Of a stretch of DNA of 64,000 nucleotides, positions 1 to 12,275 are shown piece by piece. Origin of the DNA: Fragum whitleyi (lineage: Eukaryota; Mollusca; Bivalvia; Cardiida; Cardiidae); the NCBI GenBank assembly GCA_948146395.1, contig OX411548.1, positions 57,741,020-57,805,019 of the forward strand. The letters are read 5' to 3'. The notes beneath the pieces are model-generated. The model saw only the letters and a list, made by a program, of their open reading frames with translations, did not search any database and had not been told where the DNA came from. How positions within the stretch are numbered: position 1 is the first letter of the stretch; each line of letters begins with the position of its first letter. The translations under genes were made by a program, and so were the position numbers.

Positions 1-1745
1 CAAAAGTAAGTTAAGTTAAAGTTAAGAACTGTACCCTAGATAGTCAATATTTATTCGAAGTTTAAACTTTTACTTTAAGCATATTTTTCTTGTCATATCA
101 TTTTTTCCAGCTAATACCATGACGAATTTTGTTTTTCAGAATTTTTGAATGTAACATAATGATTTTGTCCGTCCGTCTACATGTTAACTTTCAGCATTTC
201 ATACCTACTTGTTACTGCATTAAACGGAACAGCGAATTGTTTAACCAAAAATAGTACTGATTTGCATAGGGGCCGAGTCAAAAGAGTAAGATTTTAAGTG
301 AATTGTATTACTATAAATCGAGTTTTTCAATATAATAAAGTTTGTCTAAGATTTTTGCTACCTTTGGATATCAAATCTGTGTATATTCTCTCTTTCTTCA
401 GAAACTGTTTGACCAGATAAATGATTATTGATTTTATTCACTCTGAGATGAACCCTATATTTACATGTTAAGACCAATCAAAAAGCATTATTAAACGAAG
501 TAGTTTGGAATTTCACGAGGAAAACTTGATGAAAAGGCGAGTAATAACGGTAAAAATCACGTGCTATTTAAGTTAAAGATGACATGACCGTCGATATGCT
601 AATTAAGATGTCCAAATAAGGAATAATGGACATTTCATCTGTCAAAAGTTTAGTATAAAACCACGTGTTTTTACTATATATGTTGACATTTTCTTATTAT
701 TGAACAGCCTCCTCGTGTTTAAGAAGGGATAATGCGAAAATATTAACATTAACAAGATAGACAAAATCATTATTTGAAATCATTTTATTTTCAAAAAATA
801 TTTTTTGGAATGGTATTAAGCTGAAATTAAGATTTTACAACATACAAAACCTTAATTCAAACGCAATTTTATGTAATTGATGAAAAGGTTGGTCCATATA
901 GAAGTCAAACGGACTATACATGTGAATAAGCAAGCCATGGCGATGATACAGCGACATGAATTTAACGATTACTCGATTTTCTTAAAAGAAATAAGTTCGC
1001 TTCAGTAGACCAAAAATAGCAGAAAGGTCATTATCTAGTGCATTATATCCTAATTGAAAATAGACAGGACAGTCTTGTCGAATGCAGGTTATTAAAATCT
1101 TGAATAGAATGATCTCCAAATGCGATTCAATACAGTAGGCCTACAAACTGCATAATCTCGATTATTTTAAAAATTATTCTTTTTATAAAAAGATGGTTTT
1201 GCGAACCTTTTTATAGCGAGCAACCTATGTGAAATGCACCGTGCACCGCAAGCGCTTTCAAAAATAACAGGTAACTAGACAACATAAGTTTTGTTTTTGA
1301 GATGAAGCTAAAAGTTTTGACATTGCTCTTGAATGAAATGGCCACTTCCAAATGTCTCTTTAAACAAGCGATTAACCAAAAAGCATTGAATTACTATAGA
1401 AAAATGAGTTAACAGGTTCATTAGTAGACAGATAGATCTATGAACTATAGATCTAGGAACCAAACTGGTATGTTTACGTTGCAGTATAGAAATTACTTAG
1501 CTTGGTTAAATAGATGCGCTCATATTTGAAATGACAAAACGACATGCATTTTCGAAATTTTTACAGCTTCTTGTACATTTATATTTACGAATCTCACTTA
1601 AAAAATATGATCATAGAAGTCTGCCATATATATAACCAAGGTATATCAACGAATATTTTTCCTTCCTTTTGAGACGACCCCTCCAAGTCCGAAGTCAGAC
1701 ATCCGATGTCGAAGTCCACCTAAGTGGTTAATCTCTATTACAGGA
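1..1745 (+). repeat. Diverged direct duplication, copy A
   Basis: This stretch aligns with 9235-10545 in the same orientation. Shared stretches include the GCGAGCAACCTATGTG block (about 1217 and 10061), the CTAGTGCATTAT block (about 1036 and 9485) and the TCAGACATCCGATGTC block (about 1695 and 10496). Identity looks like roughly 80 percent by eye. Copy A carries several hundred bases near 90-890 with no counterpart in copy B, and it lacks the SINE found in copy B. No reading frame is conserved between the copies, so I see no coding role. Confidence 0.75.
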
Positions 1746-2181
1746 TTAACTACGATCAATAAACTACAATGTTACAATTTAAGTCGATACACTGTATGGG
1801 AGATGTCAACTATGCATGTCATGACTTTGGATATAAAAGAATAATGAGAAATTACTACGAGACTTCTCATGCGAAAGGTTGGCAGCATATTTTTCATTAT
1901 CAAATCCATTATTCTTCTTTAATATATCACTACAAAGATCGCTATCACAGTATATCAAAATGATTTTTTACATTTTGCTGTATTTCAACATTAAATATCA
2001 TAAGAATTAATGGAAGTCAGCAAATATAAACCAATTTGACTTAAATTTTACAATCTGTAAAAAATGTTAAAGAAACACAACAGTAACAGCCGTGCTCTCG
2101 GAATAATAAACCAAGAAATGCCTTTTTCATAAATCGTCTGTTTAAGCTTAATCAAACTTCTTATAGCATTTTAAGCAAACT
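1746..2181. other. No recognisable feature
   Basis: AT-rich sequence. A 64-codon open frame at 1769-1963 matches nothing I recognise and is probably chance. Confidence 0.5.
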
Positions 2182-2421
2182 GTGACACCACGTGAAAATT
2201 TACATAAGTTAAATTATTGTAGTGAAGACACATTAATTCGGAAATCGTTTCTATGTCTTAAAGGTGTTCAGGATTCTGCAGGCGGTATTGTCAAGCGACA
2301 GTTAGACCTTGCTATCCTGAGGGGGAAGACCTCAATTCATTGCGGTAAAGACTTTTTCGACTATGCACAAGAGTACCTACAGACAACAAACGAACAGTCG
2401 TCAAGACGAATATTTTGGTAA
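2182..2421 (+). pseudogene. Transposase-like protein fragment (GGxVKR motif)
   Basis: The frame reads GVQDSAGGIVKRQLDLAI about a third of the way in, followed by a DFFDYAQEYLQ segment. It resembles the 'GHGKG-x-D-G-x-GG-x-VKR' block of a large repetitive protein family predicted many times over in cnidarian, mollusc and echinoderm genomes. The expected HGKG start is degraded to LKG. Only about 80 residues survive, with no start context and no upstream or downstream domain, so this is a fragment. The reading frame at 27849-28931 looks like the N-terminal half of the same kind of protein. The family assignment is from memory of the motif, not from a search. Confidence 0.5.
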
Positions 2422-4857
2422 GCAAATGTAAATAGAATAGTCCACCACAATTAACAACGAACAAATTATTGTTTGTCCATAATCTTTGTTAGTTTAGTGT
2501 CTTTAGGTAGTAGACCCGTAATAGTCTCGAAAAACTTCAGAACTCATGGCCTTTCACAATGTTAACCGAGGTAATCCGAGGTTATGAAATCAATTTGTTA
2601 ATGAATTCCGAAAAGCTGAGGAACTGTTAGAGATCCACTACCTTAAGAATGCATTCACGAGGTAGGTTCATCGCATTTGAAAATGACCTGGGTTGTTTCA
2701 TATGTACTCTAGAAGCATAATTGAAAATAACTGTAATTTAAAAAATGTCTTAGAATAGCATTTAAACCTGGTTGAGCCTTTACTAGCTATACCCTGTAGA
2801 TATAACGTTTTAAAAATGTTCTTATATGGTAAATTTGTGCGTATCTGGTCCGAATTTATACCATATTAATGTCTTCTACATTTCAAATAGATTGTTTTTT
2901 TAAGGTACATGATCAATCGGTAATTTTTCGCGTAATAATTTCTGTTAAAAATGTCATCCCTAATCTCTCTATCCGTAATGTTTTTGAGATATTTTTAATT
3001 TTTTTTTATTTACTTTTAAGGTATGTTGGATGCACAGATGTTGTCACGGATCGCAATGGACAATTTCAGCCCGTAATAAAAAAAAAAACCAAAAAACAGG
3101 GACATTCATTATATCCTATCTACCCGAAGCGGGATCTTGAAGGCAGGAGAGCTATCCTGCAACTCATGCAGGACCTGTTCAGAAGGAGCTTACGATGAAT
3201 GCTGTAATTCAAGAAAAGGGAATAGTCGACAAATATTCATGAAAAAAAGGTCACGCCAACCGATGAAGAAAAGGACAAGGAAGAAGATGAGGAGACCATT
3301 ACTTCCTTTATTAAAGATTAGATTAGATTCTCGATAAAAATGAAAAATACGAATGCATGAATGGGGAAACCTTAACTAAAAAGGCTTTTCTGTTTAAAGG
3401 GGCCTTTATTATTAGAAGATCAACAGCGGCCTTGGTTTCTCACTAGTTCCAAAGAAAAATGCCATCGTGCATACTTAATCCATTTGATATGTTCTTACAG
3501 AGCACTTAAACATTTAAACCTGAAGAAATACACGAATCTCTCATCTAACCACCGAAAGTTTAAGCACGTTATGAGAAATTCAATTGTATCCGTTTTTTTG
3601 TTGAGCTTAGAATAAATTCATGCCTTAAGGGTAGACGTGATAAAAAGTTTGTTTTACACATATTTTCCAATGTTGAATTAAATAATACGGATAAGGGCTG
3701 ACGTAATATAGTGCAGTCAAATTATTGTAGGACCCAAAACAAATTGCAACAAAAACAATGTTGTGTTTTTTGACATCCATAGACATACCCATTCAACATA
3801 TATAAAGTGTGACAAAATCGGAAGATACGTATTTTGATTTTTTTTCGTGATTTTTACCATAGATTTTTCCCAACTAAACCTGTAAAGACATTTTGACAGA
3901 AAATGTGTTTAAATCTAAAATAGAAGCTGTTGGTATATCAAAGGCAATATAGTGGATTCTAATAAGTATTATTTGCTCATTGAAAATAGGATTTTCTTTG
4001 TTATATGGTCAGTTCTAGAGATAATTTGCAAAAACATCTTACCCCATCCACCCACTTTAACATTGCAAAGAAGTAGAATATGATCGCTTTTGCAAGGCTT
4101 CAAGAAATAGGTCTGAAACATTTTTAACAGTCCAAAGTCTTTTAAATGGTGAACCTTTTTTGCCCCACCACCTCCCTTCCCCATGTACACAATTTTAGGT
4201 GAGCGAGTGCAACGAATAGTTGTAGATATATTCACCAGTCTTATTAAGCACATCAAAAAAAGAAATCTATCCAAAATTTAGATTGAATTTTATCTAAACT
4301 TTTTTTATCTAGATATGTTGTTGGGTTGACATGTTCTCTAGAATATATAAAGAAATGACAAGAATGATGTATTTCATGGGTCTGTTGTACATAAGAGTTT
4401 AATTGCATTTTGAAAATAAATCAATTCTCTCTCAGAAAAAGTTTTACATAGCCCATTGGCTTAGTTGTATCTTACCAAGAGCCATGGATTTGTCTTATTG
4501 CCTCATCCTATTATGGAATTAGAGCTACACCTAGTACTATACAAAGCACAAAGACAATCATATATAAGATGTTTGGGTGGGGGGACTTAATGATAAAAAA
4601 AAATCCCAGTTTTCACACCAAAAAGAGCCTGGTAGGGATAATGCTATTATGAAAAAAAATGTTGCAAGAACACAGTAGTTTGGCCTTACAAATTTGATAT
4701 GCTGAAACTTTAGGTCTGAATGTTTTGGATGGAATATTTTTTTTTTAAATAATCTTAGTTCTTTTCACAAATTTTATTCTTGAAGCTGTTTTATATTTTC
4801 AAAAGCATAACATTCACACAAATTTGACAAATTTTTAGATTCAAAGCCGATAAAAAA
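2422..4857. other. Mostly unassigned; partial match to the 32.6-kb repeat
   Basis: Around 2515-2590 a block (ACCCGTAATAGT... TAACCGAGGT...) resembles 32590-32660, so a piece of that repeat is present here. Open frames at 2869-3198 and 3137-3337 end in basic, lysine- and arginine-rich text from purine-rich DNA and match nothing I know. 3350-4850 holds no recognisable feature; a minus-strand frame at 3969-4274 looks like chance. Confidence 0.4.
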
Positions 4858-5127
4858 ATCACCTGTTTTGTTTGGAAAGGATTTAACGTCTGTATTAACA
4901 TTTTCATCACGCTGAAAACAGAGCACCTGTTTCCTGGTATTTTTCTCATCGCTTCTACCAGGAAATTCCTTTCCGGGCTACATCTTTCTAATCCCATATA
5001 TTTTTTACCAGTATCTACCCGTTGGTTAGAGACAAGTACCAGACAGGGCGTGCTCCTCTCAGAAATAGAATCTTGAAACCCGTAATTTGAATCCCAGCGC
5101 ACAATCATCTGCGCTGTGACGACAGTG
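4858..5127 (-). mobile_element. tRNA-derived SINE, heavily decayed
   Basis: Read on the minus strand it follows the same order as the better preserved SINE at 62010-62291: a GTCACAGCGCAG head, a GGGATTCAAATTAC B-box-like stretch, a TGTCTCTAACCAACGGGTAGAT block, GAGAAAAATACCAGGAAAC, then GACGTTAAATCC and a short A- and C-rich tail. A 129-codon frame over it (4791-5180) is an artefact of this element and not a gene. Confidence 0.7.
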
Positions 5128-6100
5128 GAATTATCTGGTACTGGTTCTTTCGAATGCAATGTGATGTTTGCCCCATTCAATGCTTATTTTAATAGTTAAT
5201 TGACAAACTAAGGTAAACTGAATGTCAAAAGTTTGCATTTTAGATTTTGCGAGTTTCATATTAGGCGTTAAGAAAGTTTAAATTGAAAATTTTTAAACAG
5301 TTACATCACATCAATGAATTAGGAAAAAGTTTTTGTTTTTTTTTTTTTGTCATTTGACGAGTTTCGAAAACATTTCTCAAAAAATAACGTGTTAAATTGA
5401 AGAATGGCATAGGAATGAATTTGAAATAAAGTGCTCGAATTGCCAATTCATTGGAAATTTTGATTTTTATTTAAAACAAGACCCAATTAACTTATTTTAA
5501 TGTAGATAAGTTTTCGTCATCAATTACAACACTAATACGAAGAGAGAATGCTTTATTAATAGCAAAAATATGAAATGATTCAAAACCTTTTGAGAACGTT
5601 ATGCAAACCTTTCCTTTAAAAAATGAGTGAAGAACAAATGATAACAAGCTTATGCTTCAAAATTTTTTCACCAAGTGAATGTTCACAAACAATTTATATC
5701 GAAATTATTAAAATGACAAACTATGTGAGGCATAAATATTAATTTGGAATGAAGTTGTCTAACGAATCTTTCCTAGTACACCATGCAGATCGAGTACAAA
5801 GCCCCTTATATCGCGAGGTATAAGATTTGAAATGGGTAAAAAATGCTTTTATCAAAAACAAGTTCAGGAAACCGCAATCTTAGTTTAAAATAATTGATTT
5901 GATTATGGGCTAATAAATTAAACATTAATCAAGAAATCAGGTTTGTGAACTTGACCCCCTAGCCAATTTGAGTAGTATTTGTCCCCAAGATGAAAAAGAA
6001 GAGCTTTTTTTTAATTTTTGAAAAATATCAAGGACCCTAACCTTAACAATGCTTGATTACCTACCAGCTTTGTTTATTAAGTTACATTAATTTTATAATA
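5128..6100. other. No recognisable feature
   Basis: AT-rich with several homopolymer runs. I see no coding region, RNA or inverted repeat. Confidence 0.5.
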
Positions 6101-6237
6101 GGCTGTAGGCTAAGAAAAGATGTAATGGTGGTACTGGTGCGAGATTACCAGGAATCCATTGTAAAGTGCTGCTGACTTCGCGATATAAATGAAAGATTAT
6201 CAAAAACGGCGTAAATCCCCATTTAAACAAACAAAAC
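6101..6237 (+). mobile_element. SINE 3' fragment (head missing)
   Basis: Matches the second half of the SINE at 62010: GGCTAAGAAAAGATGTAATGG, GGTACTGGTGCGAGA, ACCAGGAATCCATTGTAAAG, CGCGATATAAATGAAAG and the closing CGGCGTAAATCCCC. The tRNA-like head is absent, so it is 5' truncated. Confidence 0.8.
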
Positions 6238-8110
6238 ATGAAATAACTTGACTTTTTATGAATGAAAAAGTGTTAATTAGGTATTGTAAGAAACCATTTC
6301 CAATTTCTACCATATTATTCTTTGACTTTAATTAATGTAAGAAAAAAAGAGGGATAATTATGAAAATTTTAAAATTTAACCAAAAATCATTTACTTAGAG
6401 AAGCTGGAGAACAATTTGGGTTAAACGTTATCAGAATGCCATCCGGGACACATGGTTTAGAATCTTTTTTACGATTCAATGGGTTAAAGTTTAAGACATA
6501 TTATTACAAATATTTAACAAGTTTGTACAACAGAACCTGAAATTACAACAAAATATTCTATGAAATTTGATTGTAATGCAGCTGTGGTAGCCCCCTTTTA
6601 GGTTGTCAAATGACTAGGGTTTCAGTGTCGTATCATACTTTTGCAAAGCCTCTTTTAAAGTTTTAGGTAAGGTAATCTCAGAATTTTAAAAGTTTCTATT
6701 TGTTATTGTTTAACTGAAATAAAAAAAAAGCAATGAAGCACTAGGTTTGTGAAATATATACCTACATTTTGCATTGTTTGGAATTGAAGTTTCAGAAAAT
6801 TGTTCTACAACAGACAGATCATAGGCAATTTCATTATCCAATTTTCGTCGAATGTGCATTATCATATAAGACAAGGTGTCGAACTAGTCCTGTGCCTCAT
6901 CAACATCATCACCATTTCCGGCATATTTTACACAATATGGTAACAATGAAAAGGAAAATTATCAAGAAAAGATAAGCTGATGACAATGATGTCAAAATAA
7001 TTATAAGACTAAGGAAACATCAAAGTTTAGATTCAATGACTACTGAATATGTGAGCAGATATTGGATACATGGTCTTTTGTCATGAAACAATTGCCTGTG
7101 GGATAGGCAGACATATAAAAAGATCAATCCAATAAAATATTGTTTTGAACTTATTGATTAGGGTGTATATGAAAATTTTCAATATCAGAAGCTACTCTTC
7201 TGTACATTGTTATGTTAAATCAAGTGGGTGGGGTAAGATTAATTTGAATTTGCATTTTTATACTTAAAATGCCATACATTTTACTCAAACCATTTATAAA
7301 ATTTGTGGTTAAATTCCTAGAGGTAATTCAAAGGATATTTGTGCTTGCAAAAATCACTTTTATTCCAGGTATATTACACAATAATACTATTAATTGATAA
7401 TTTCCCGATTTTACGTCGCGAAAAGCCTCAGTTCGCTGCGACGTCTCCAAGCATTGGCGTGCTCGACGTCCTAGCGTTGAATTTTATTATTTTTCAATTT
7501 TTAACTTCTGAAATGCTATTTGATGGGCTTGAAAATGGGCCCACATGAAAGATTTTTTGAGTTTCCCAAACTCACGATTTTTGTTAATTTTCAATGTTTC
7601 TCACTTGTACCACAAGATCACTCTGGGTCGGAAACTTCTTAATCCTTATTCTAATTTCATTACATTGGCCCTTAAAGAGCCTATATGAGTCAACACGTTT
7701 ACTTTGCCAACAATTTGGTTCGCCAAAAGATTTCTGAGAAAGTTAAAACATATGTTAATCAAATTTTCATTGGCGCATAATGAATCAAACAGTAGTATTT
7801 TTCCGCATTCTGCAAATAAACGACAAACTTTTTTTTTTCAATGTTGTTTTTTCGCTTTGTCATTTATAGGTTATCACGAATAAAAATCACGTCGTGTTTT
7901 TGCCAGTTATCGTCTTATTTTTTCCGCTTTACTGTGTTTCAAACTGTTTTAACTGCCATTTAACACTCGAGTTTGTAAGCTATATATAATGCGTAGTTCA
8001 CATATGCGCATAAATTTAGATCTGTGTAAAACAGCAAGTTCATAAATTAAGATTAGAGTATATAGGTTAGAGTTATAGGTGTGTGCATCAGCTCTCTTGC
8101 GTTGTAATTT
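6238..8110. other. No recognisable feature
   Basis: Short chance frames only (6769-6975, 7339-7548). A small GC-richer patch near 7415-7475 stands out from its surroundings but carries no splice sites or recognisable protein. Confidence 0.45.
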
Positions 8111-8120
8111 CTATAGAAGG

Positions 8121-8125
<5 letters not shown>

Positions 8126-8165
<40 letters not shown>
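8126..8165. repeat. CA/TA dinucleotide microsatellite
   Basis: ACACACACAC runs directly into a pure TA repeat ending at about 8165. Confidence 0.95.
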
Positions 8166-8171
<6 letters not shown>

Positions 8172-8182
8172 CGACGTTAACA

Positions 8183-8213
8183 CTGATGAAGCGATAGCCG
8201 AAACATGTTTGTA
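8183..8213 (+). ncRNA. Hammerhead-like core motif
   Basis: CTGATGA (8183-8189) is followed after ten bases by GAAAC (8200-8204) and then by GTA (8211-8213). That is the order of the conserved core of a hammerhead ribozyme: CUGAUGA, helix II, GAAA, helix III, cleavage triplet. The spacer can form only a two-pair GC/GC helix II with a GATA loop, and helix III would be two pairs. The flanks do not make a convincing helix I. Similar minimal hammerheads are known from Penelope-like elements. This may be a decayed or chance copy. Confidence 0.3.
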
Positions 8214-8295
8214 TAGCTGAAAATTAAATTAAATATCATCATTATAGGCAAGTGAAGTCTAACTTTTTATTTTCATATATATATATATTATCTCG

Positions 8296-8427
8296 ATACG
8301 TAAGGACTCAATAATCTGTAAGTGTAAACCTTGTATCAAAAGCCTTTAAAAATGTATATATATATATACATTTTTGATGGCTTTTGATACAAGGTTTACA
8401 CTTACAGATTATTGAGTCCTTACGTAT
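8296..8427. repeat. 132-bp near-perfect palindrome (fold-back element)
   Basis: The two 66-base arms pair almost completely about a centre at 8361/8362. They start ATACGTAAGGACTCA and end TGAGTCCTTACGTAT; the middle is a TA run. I count two mismatches, near CCTTTAAA versus CCATCAAA. There is essentially no loop, so the strand could form one long hairpin. It is probably a miniature inverted-repeat element. A small-RNA hairpin is possible but unsupported. Confidence 0.9.
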
Positions 8428-9234
8428 TTCCATACTTGTAAACATTCTCAAGCATTCGCAGACAAAAAGCTCGCATCTGTTAACTACAAGTCCTTACAGT
8501 TGCTCTTACGGAAATGTCTTATAGTATATATCTCCTCTGTGTTGATAAAATTTGATGCATTTGCTAAAACAAAAAAGTGAATCTTCCTAATTATCAAGTA
8601 AAAGAGATGATACTTAAACGCAGGCATATGTTCTGCAGTGCTTGTTAACAAATCTTGTAACATATTTTCTCGTTTATCTATTTTTTTTAGCAAACAGTTA
8701 AAACATTAACCAAAAGTTCGGGTCATTTTCAACAACTTCATCATTTGCAAAATACTCGTTTTGACGCTATTATCTCGAAACAGGTACATTTACGTCTATT
8801 AAAGAAACATCATGGACGAGACCAAATCATAGGAGTCCGCCATTTTAATTTAATACGCGATATTGGATATCTGTTAAATTACATCGGCGTTTAATGAATA
8901 GCGGACAGTAAAGGATTCTTAAATGATGAACAGGCACTATAACCATCATAATAACAGTTTTCTGTGTAAATGGCATCTAGCAGATTTGCATTATATCTTG
9001 CTGCCTAGGCAAATGCTTGTTTGGTAAAGTTTTCATTGGGAACTTTCTCACTGACCAACTTCATGCTCTGTATTTAGATTGTTACACATCTTGAAGACGC
9101 CTTCCATCATGATCGTTTAATTCTTATTTCTTAATTCAAACTGACTAAATCCCCTTTTTCCACCCTTTTTAAAATATTTGATTGCTGAAAAAAATCTCAG
9201 AAAAGAACAGGTAAAGAACAGGTAAACATTTGTA
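8428..9234. other. No recognisable feature
   Basis: AT-rich; one chance minus-strand frame at 8484-8693. Confidence 0.45.
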
Positions 9235-10545
9235 ACAAAAGTAATGTGATAATTTAGCCAAATCAAGATTAAGAACTAATTTTTCGACAGTCTCGTTTTA
9301 TTCGATGTTTAAACTTGTGCCTTCAGAGATATAATTGAATGTTTAAAAAAGTCTTTACACGTGACGGAGTGAAAACGCAAGCAACGACGATGAACCCTTG
9401 ACATGGCTTACACGATTACTCTGCTTTCTTTTAAAAAGTATGATTGCCTCAGTAGACTGGCAAAAGCAGAAAGATCATCTTTATCTAGTGCATTATGTGC
9501 TAATTGAAAGTTGGCCGCCTCAAAGCGCAGTTGGTAGCGCGTCGGACTGTCAAAATAGAGGTCTCGGATTCGATCTCGCACGGCGACATTTATCCTTTCA
9601 GACTATTTGTCTTCTACCAATGGGTTGATAATGGTAGATAGCAGCGAAACGCTAGAAAAGGATTGAATTGTGGTATTGGTGTGAGAAATACCAGGAATTC
9701 ATTTTTATTGCCTAAGCTGCCGCGATATAACTGAACGAAAGTTGAAAGTGGTGTAAAGGTAAACCTTATTGAAAGTATACAGGACAAATCTTGTCGACTG
9801 CAGGTTATTAAAATCATGTAGAAAAATCTCAAAATGCGATTTAATAAAGTATGCCTATGAACTGCATAATTTTAATTACTTTAAACTGTGTTCTTTTCTA
9901 TTAAAAAGGGGATTGAAAAAAAGACAATAATCATTCTTTTAATAATATTGTAAAAATTAAATGTTTTCGGAAGGTATTTGCTGGGTTTAGTACAATGTGC
10001 TGCGTTCGGTTTACCAAATGCCATTTTGCGTCGCTGCGCACGGTTTAGAACTGTTTTATTGCGAGCAACCTATGTGGAATGCAACGCAAGCGCTTTTAAA
10101 AATAACAGGTTGCTAAGCAAGACATGGATTTGAGATAAAGGTCAAAGTTTTGACATTGTTATTGAATGAAGTAACCACATCCAGTTGTTTCTTGAAACAG
10201 GCATTAAAGTCCTAAAGAAAAATGAGTTAACATGTTCATTAGCTGACAGACAGATGGAGGGACAAACTGATATGTCTACGTTGCAGTATAGAAATTAATT
10301 AGCGTGGTTAGATAGATGCGCCAACATTTGAAATGATAAAGCAACATGCATGTCCGAAATTTGAATGGTTCTTGTACCTCCATACTAACGAACCACACTC
10401 CAAAGTATGATCAGAGACGTAATCCTTAATACAATCATGATGTATCAACGAATATAGTTTCTTTCATTTTGAGACGACCCCTCTACGCCCGAAGTCAGAC
10501 ATCCGATGTCCGTAGTCCACCTAAGTGGATAATCTCTAATACGGC
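9235..10545 (+). repeat. Diverged direct duplication, copy B
   Basis: Counterpart of 1-1745 (about 80 percent identity by eye). It is interrupted by a SINE at 9512-9767 that is absent from copy A. It ends at the shared CACCTAAGTGG block, just left of the 477-bp element at 10569. Confidence 0.75.
9512..9767 (+). mobile_element. tRNA-derived SINE with target duplication
   Basis: Head: an A-box-like AGCGCAGTTGGTAGCGC and a B-box-like GGATTCGATCTC. Body: CCAATGGGTTGATAAT, GTGAGAAATACCAGG, CCGCGATATAACTGAA. It is flanked by ATTGAAAGT at 9503-9511 and again at 9768-9776, a 9-bp target-site duplication typical of LINE-mobilised SINEs. The related stretch near 1050-1075 has the site without the insert. 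The A and B boxes would be the internal RNA polymerase III promoter. Confidence 0.9.
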
Positions 10546-10568
10546 GTGTTTAAGTGCAGCCCATTGAT

Positions 10569-11045
10569 GGAGGGACCCCGGTGAGAATTACTTCCTGAGG
10601 TCGTTGTATGGTAAAAGTAGTTCTTAAAGAAAATGTAGTCCCTCAAAGATAGAGCTGATTTAAGTGTTAAACAGTGATTTACATATAGTTTTTCATGATT
10701 TTTAAGTTATTTCACCTCTGTTCTAGAGTTTTGAAGTGCATTTTACTATCTCTTTGCAGGAGTTCATTCTCCAGGTGGGGGATGAAAATTAAACTGCGTG
10801 ATTTCTGGGCGCGAAGCTTTGTTGGTTCCGAAAGAAGGGTCCCCTTGCTGTGACTGTATTATCTAAAAAACTGCCTTATCAACCTACATGACAATTGGTT
10901 TTAAAAGGAAGTTCTTAGAGAGAGGAATAAGCATCTGTAACTCCATAACCTCAACGAACGTTCTGAAAAGAGCTCTGGCTTGGAGAAAAACACTGATTTA
11001 CCATAAACTTAAGAGGACAAAATTTCACCGGGGTCTGACCTAGAT
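10569..11045. mobile_element. 477-bp inverted-repeat element, copy 1
   Basis: The left end reads GGAGGGACCCCGGTGAGAATT; the right end, read on the other strand, gives CAGACCCCGGTGAAATTT. That is a terminal inverted repeat of about 16 bases with core GACCCCGGTGA. The same 477 bases occur at 13165-13641, and I could find only two base differences. It has no protein, so it is either a non-autonomous DNA transposon or a recent local duplication. I cannot define a target duplication with confidence. Confidence 0.75.
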
Positions 11046-12275
11046 GGGAAAATATGAACTTCTTTATTTAAGGAGATTTCAACCTGAAACTTTGTACACA
11101 AGTTGAGAATCATACTGGAATGTCAATTAGCAGAGCATTTCTCTCAAGGTTTGTTTATTTTTTCTATATTTGAGGTTTTTACAGGAATGTCGTAAAGAAA
11201 TCTACATTTTTGGGAGAGTGATCTCCCTTTGACTGGAGGCTTGTTTTGTTTTCATCTCTTTGAAACATTTTGGCATGCAGGATGGGAAAACTAAACTGTT
11301 AAATCAGCTTAAGACAACAATTCATGTAAATCATGGTAATTTATGAGAAAATTTGTACTTTTAAAGGCCCCTAGAGAGCTTCGGAAGTACATTTGTTTCC
11401 AAATTTTACAGCCGACAAGTATAGGAAAAGATCACTTTTCCGATTAAGATTTATTCTTTCAAATTTAAGGATCATTGAAAAAAGCTTCAATATGCCATGT
11501 TGTAGATATATAAACCTTGCCATTATATACTTTTTGTGATGGATAATTTAGACAAGAGAAACCTTTGAGATAAAAGGAGAATTTGCTTGATGCAAGTATT
11601 TTCTCCTTTCCTCTAAATGATTTACCATCAGAACAAGTATTAAATCTTAAAAAAACATAAATTGGCTTAAAATTTGCAATCTCCTACATAGTTATATGAC
11701 TTTTTCTAGATTTTACACTCACTTTTATTTCCTTTTAGTTCTTGAGCAAATTGAGAAATGTACTTGTCTGCTTTCAGAAGGCTACTTCTGACAAGTTGGG
11801 TATTTGAATTTCAAACCCCTGTTAATGTGAATCAAGTCCAAATTAACTTAAAAACAACAACAACAACAACAACATTTTTCCCTTTCAAATAGTTGAAAAA
11901 GAAAGTTTGTTTGAAAAGACAATGATAATCAAATCAATACTAAATGAAAAAAACCAACATGTGTAAGGGGGGGTATACGTGAAGAAGGCGGGGGGGGGGG
12001 GGGGGTATTCGGAAGGACAGTCAGCCGGGTTGGCATGACTATTTCGGTCAGCAAACAGCAAAGAAAAATAAACAATTTTTTCAGACGAAGACCAGATCAG
12101 ATCCCAGTCAAATTTTCTTCTCTCTGTTGAGCTTTACGTCGAGGCTTTCAGAGTGAACCAAAAATGTCTGATAATCTTTGAAAATAGTGTTCAAAATACA
12201 AACAATGTACTACTTGATTGGGAGTGACAGTTCTTTTATAGTAAGAGTTTCACGACTCTAACTCTTTTATTCCAG
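11046..12275. other. Unassigned; CAA and poly-G simple repeats
   Basis: Holds a CAA repeat (about 11850-11873) and a G run of about 15 (around 11990-12005). If the exon at 12276 is real this would be intron or flank. No other coding segment recognised. Confidence 0.45.

Noticed and set aside
3137..3337. Basic protein frame near 3.2 kb
   Set aside because: Purine-rich DNA gives lysine and arginine runs in any frame; no domain or start context.
4791..5180. 129-codon minus-strand frame as a gene
   Set aside because: It runs over a decayed SINE; phrases match the SINE body in order and the protein resembles nothing.
7339..7548. GC-richer patch as an exon
   Set aside because: No splice sites in a consistent frame and no recognisable protein.
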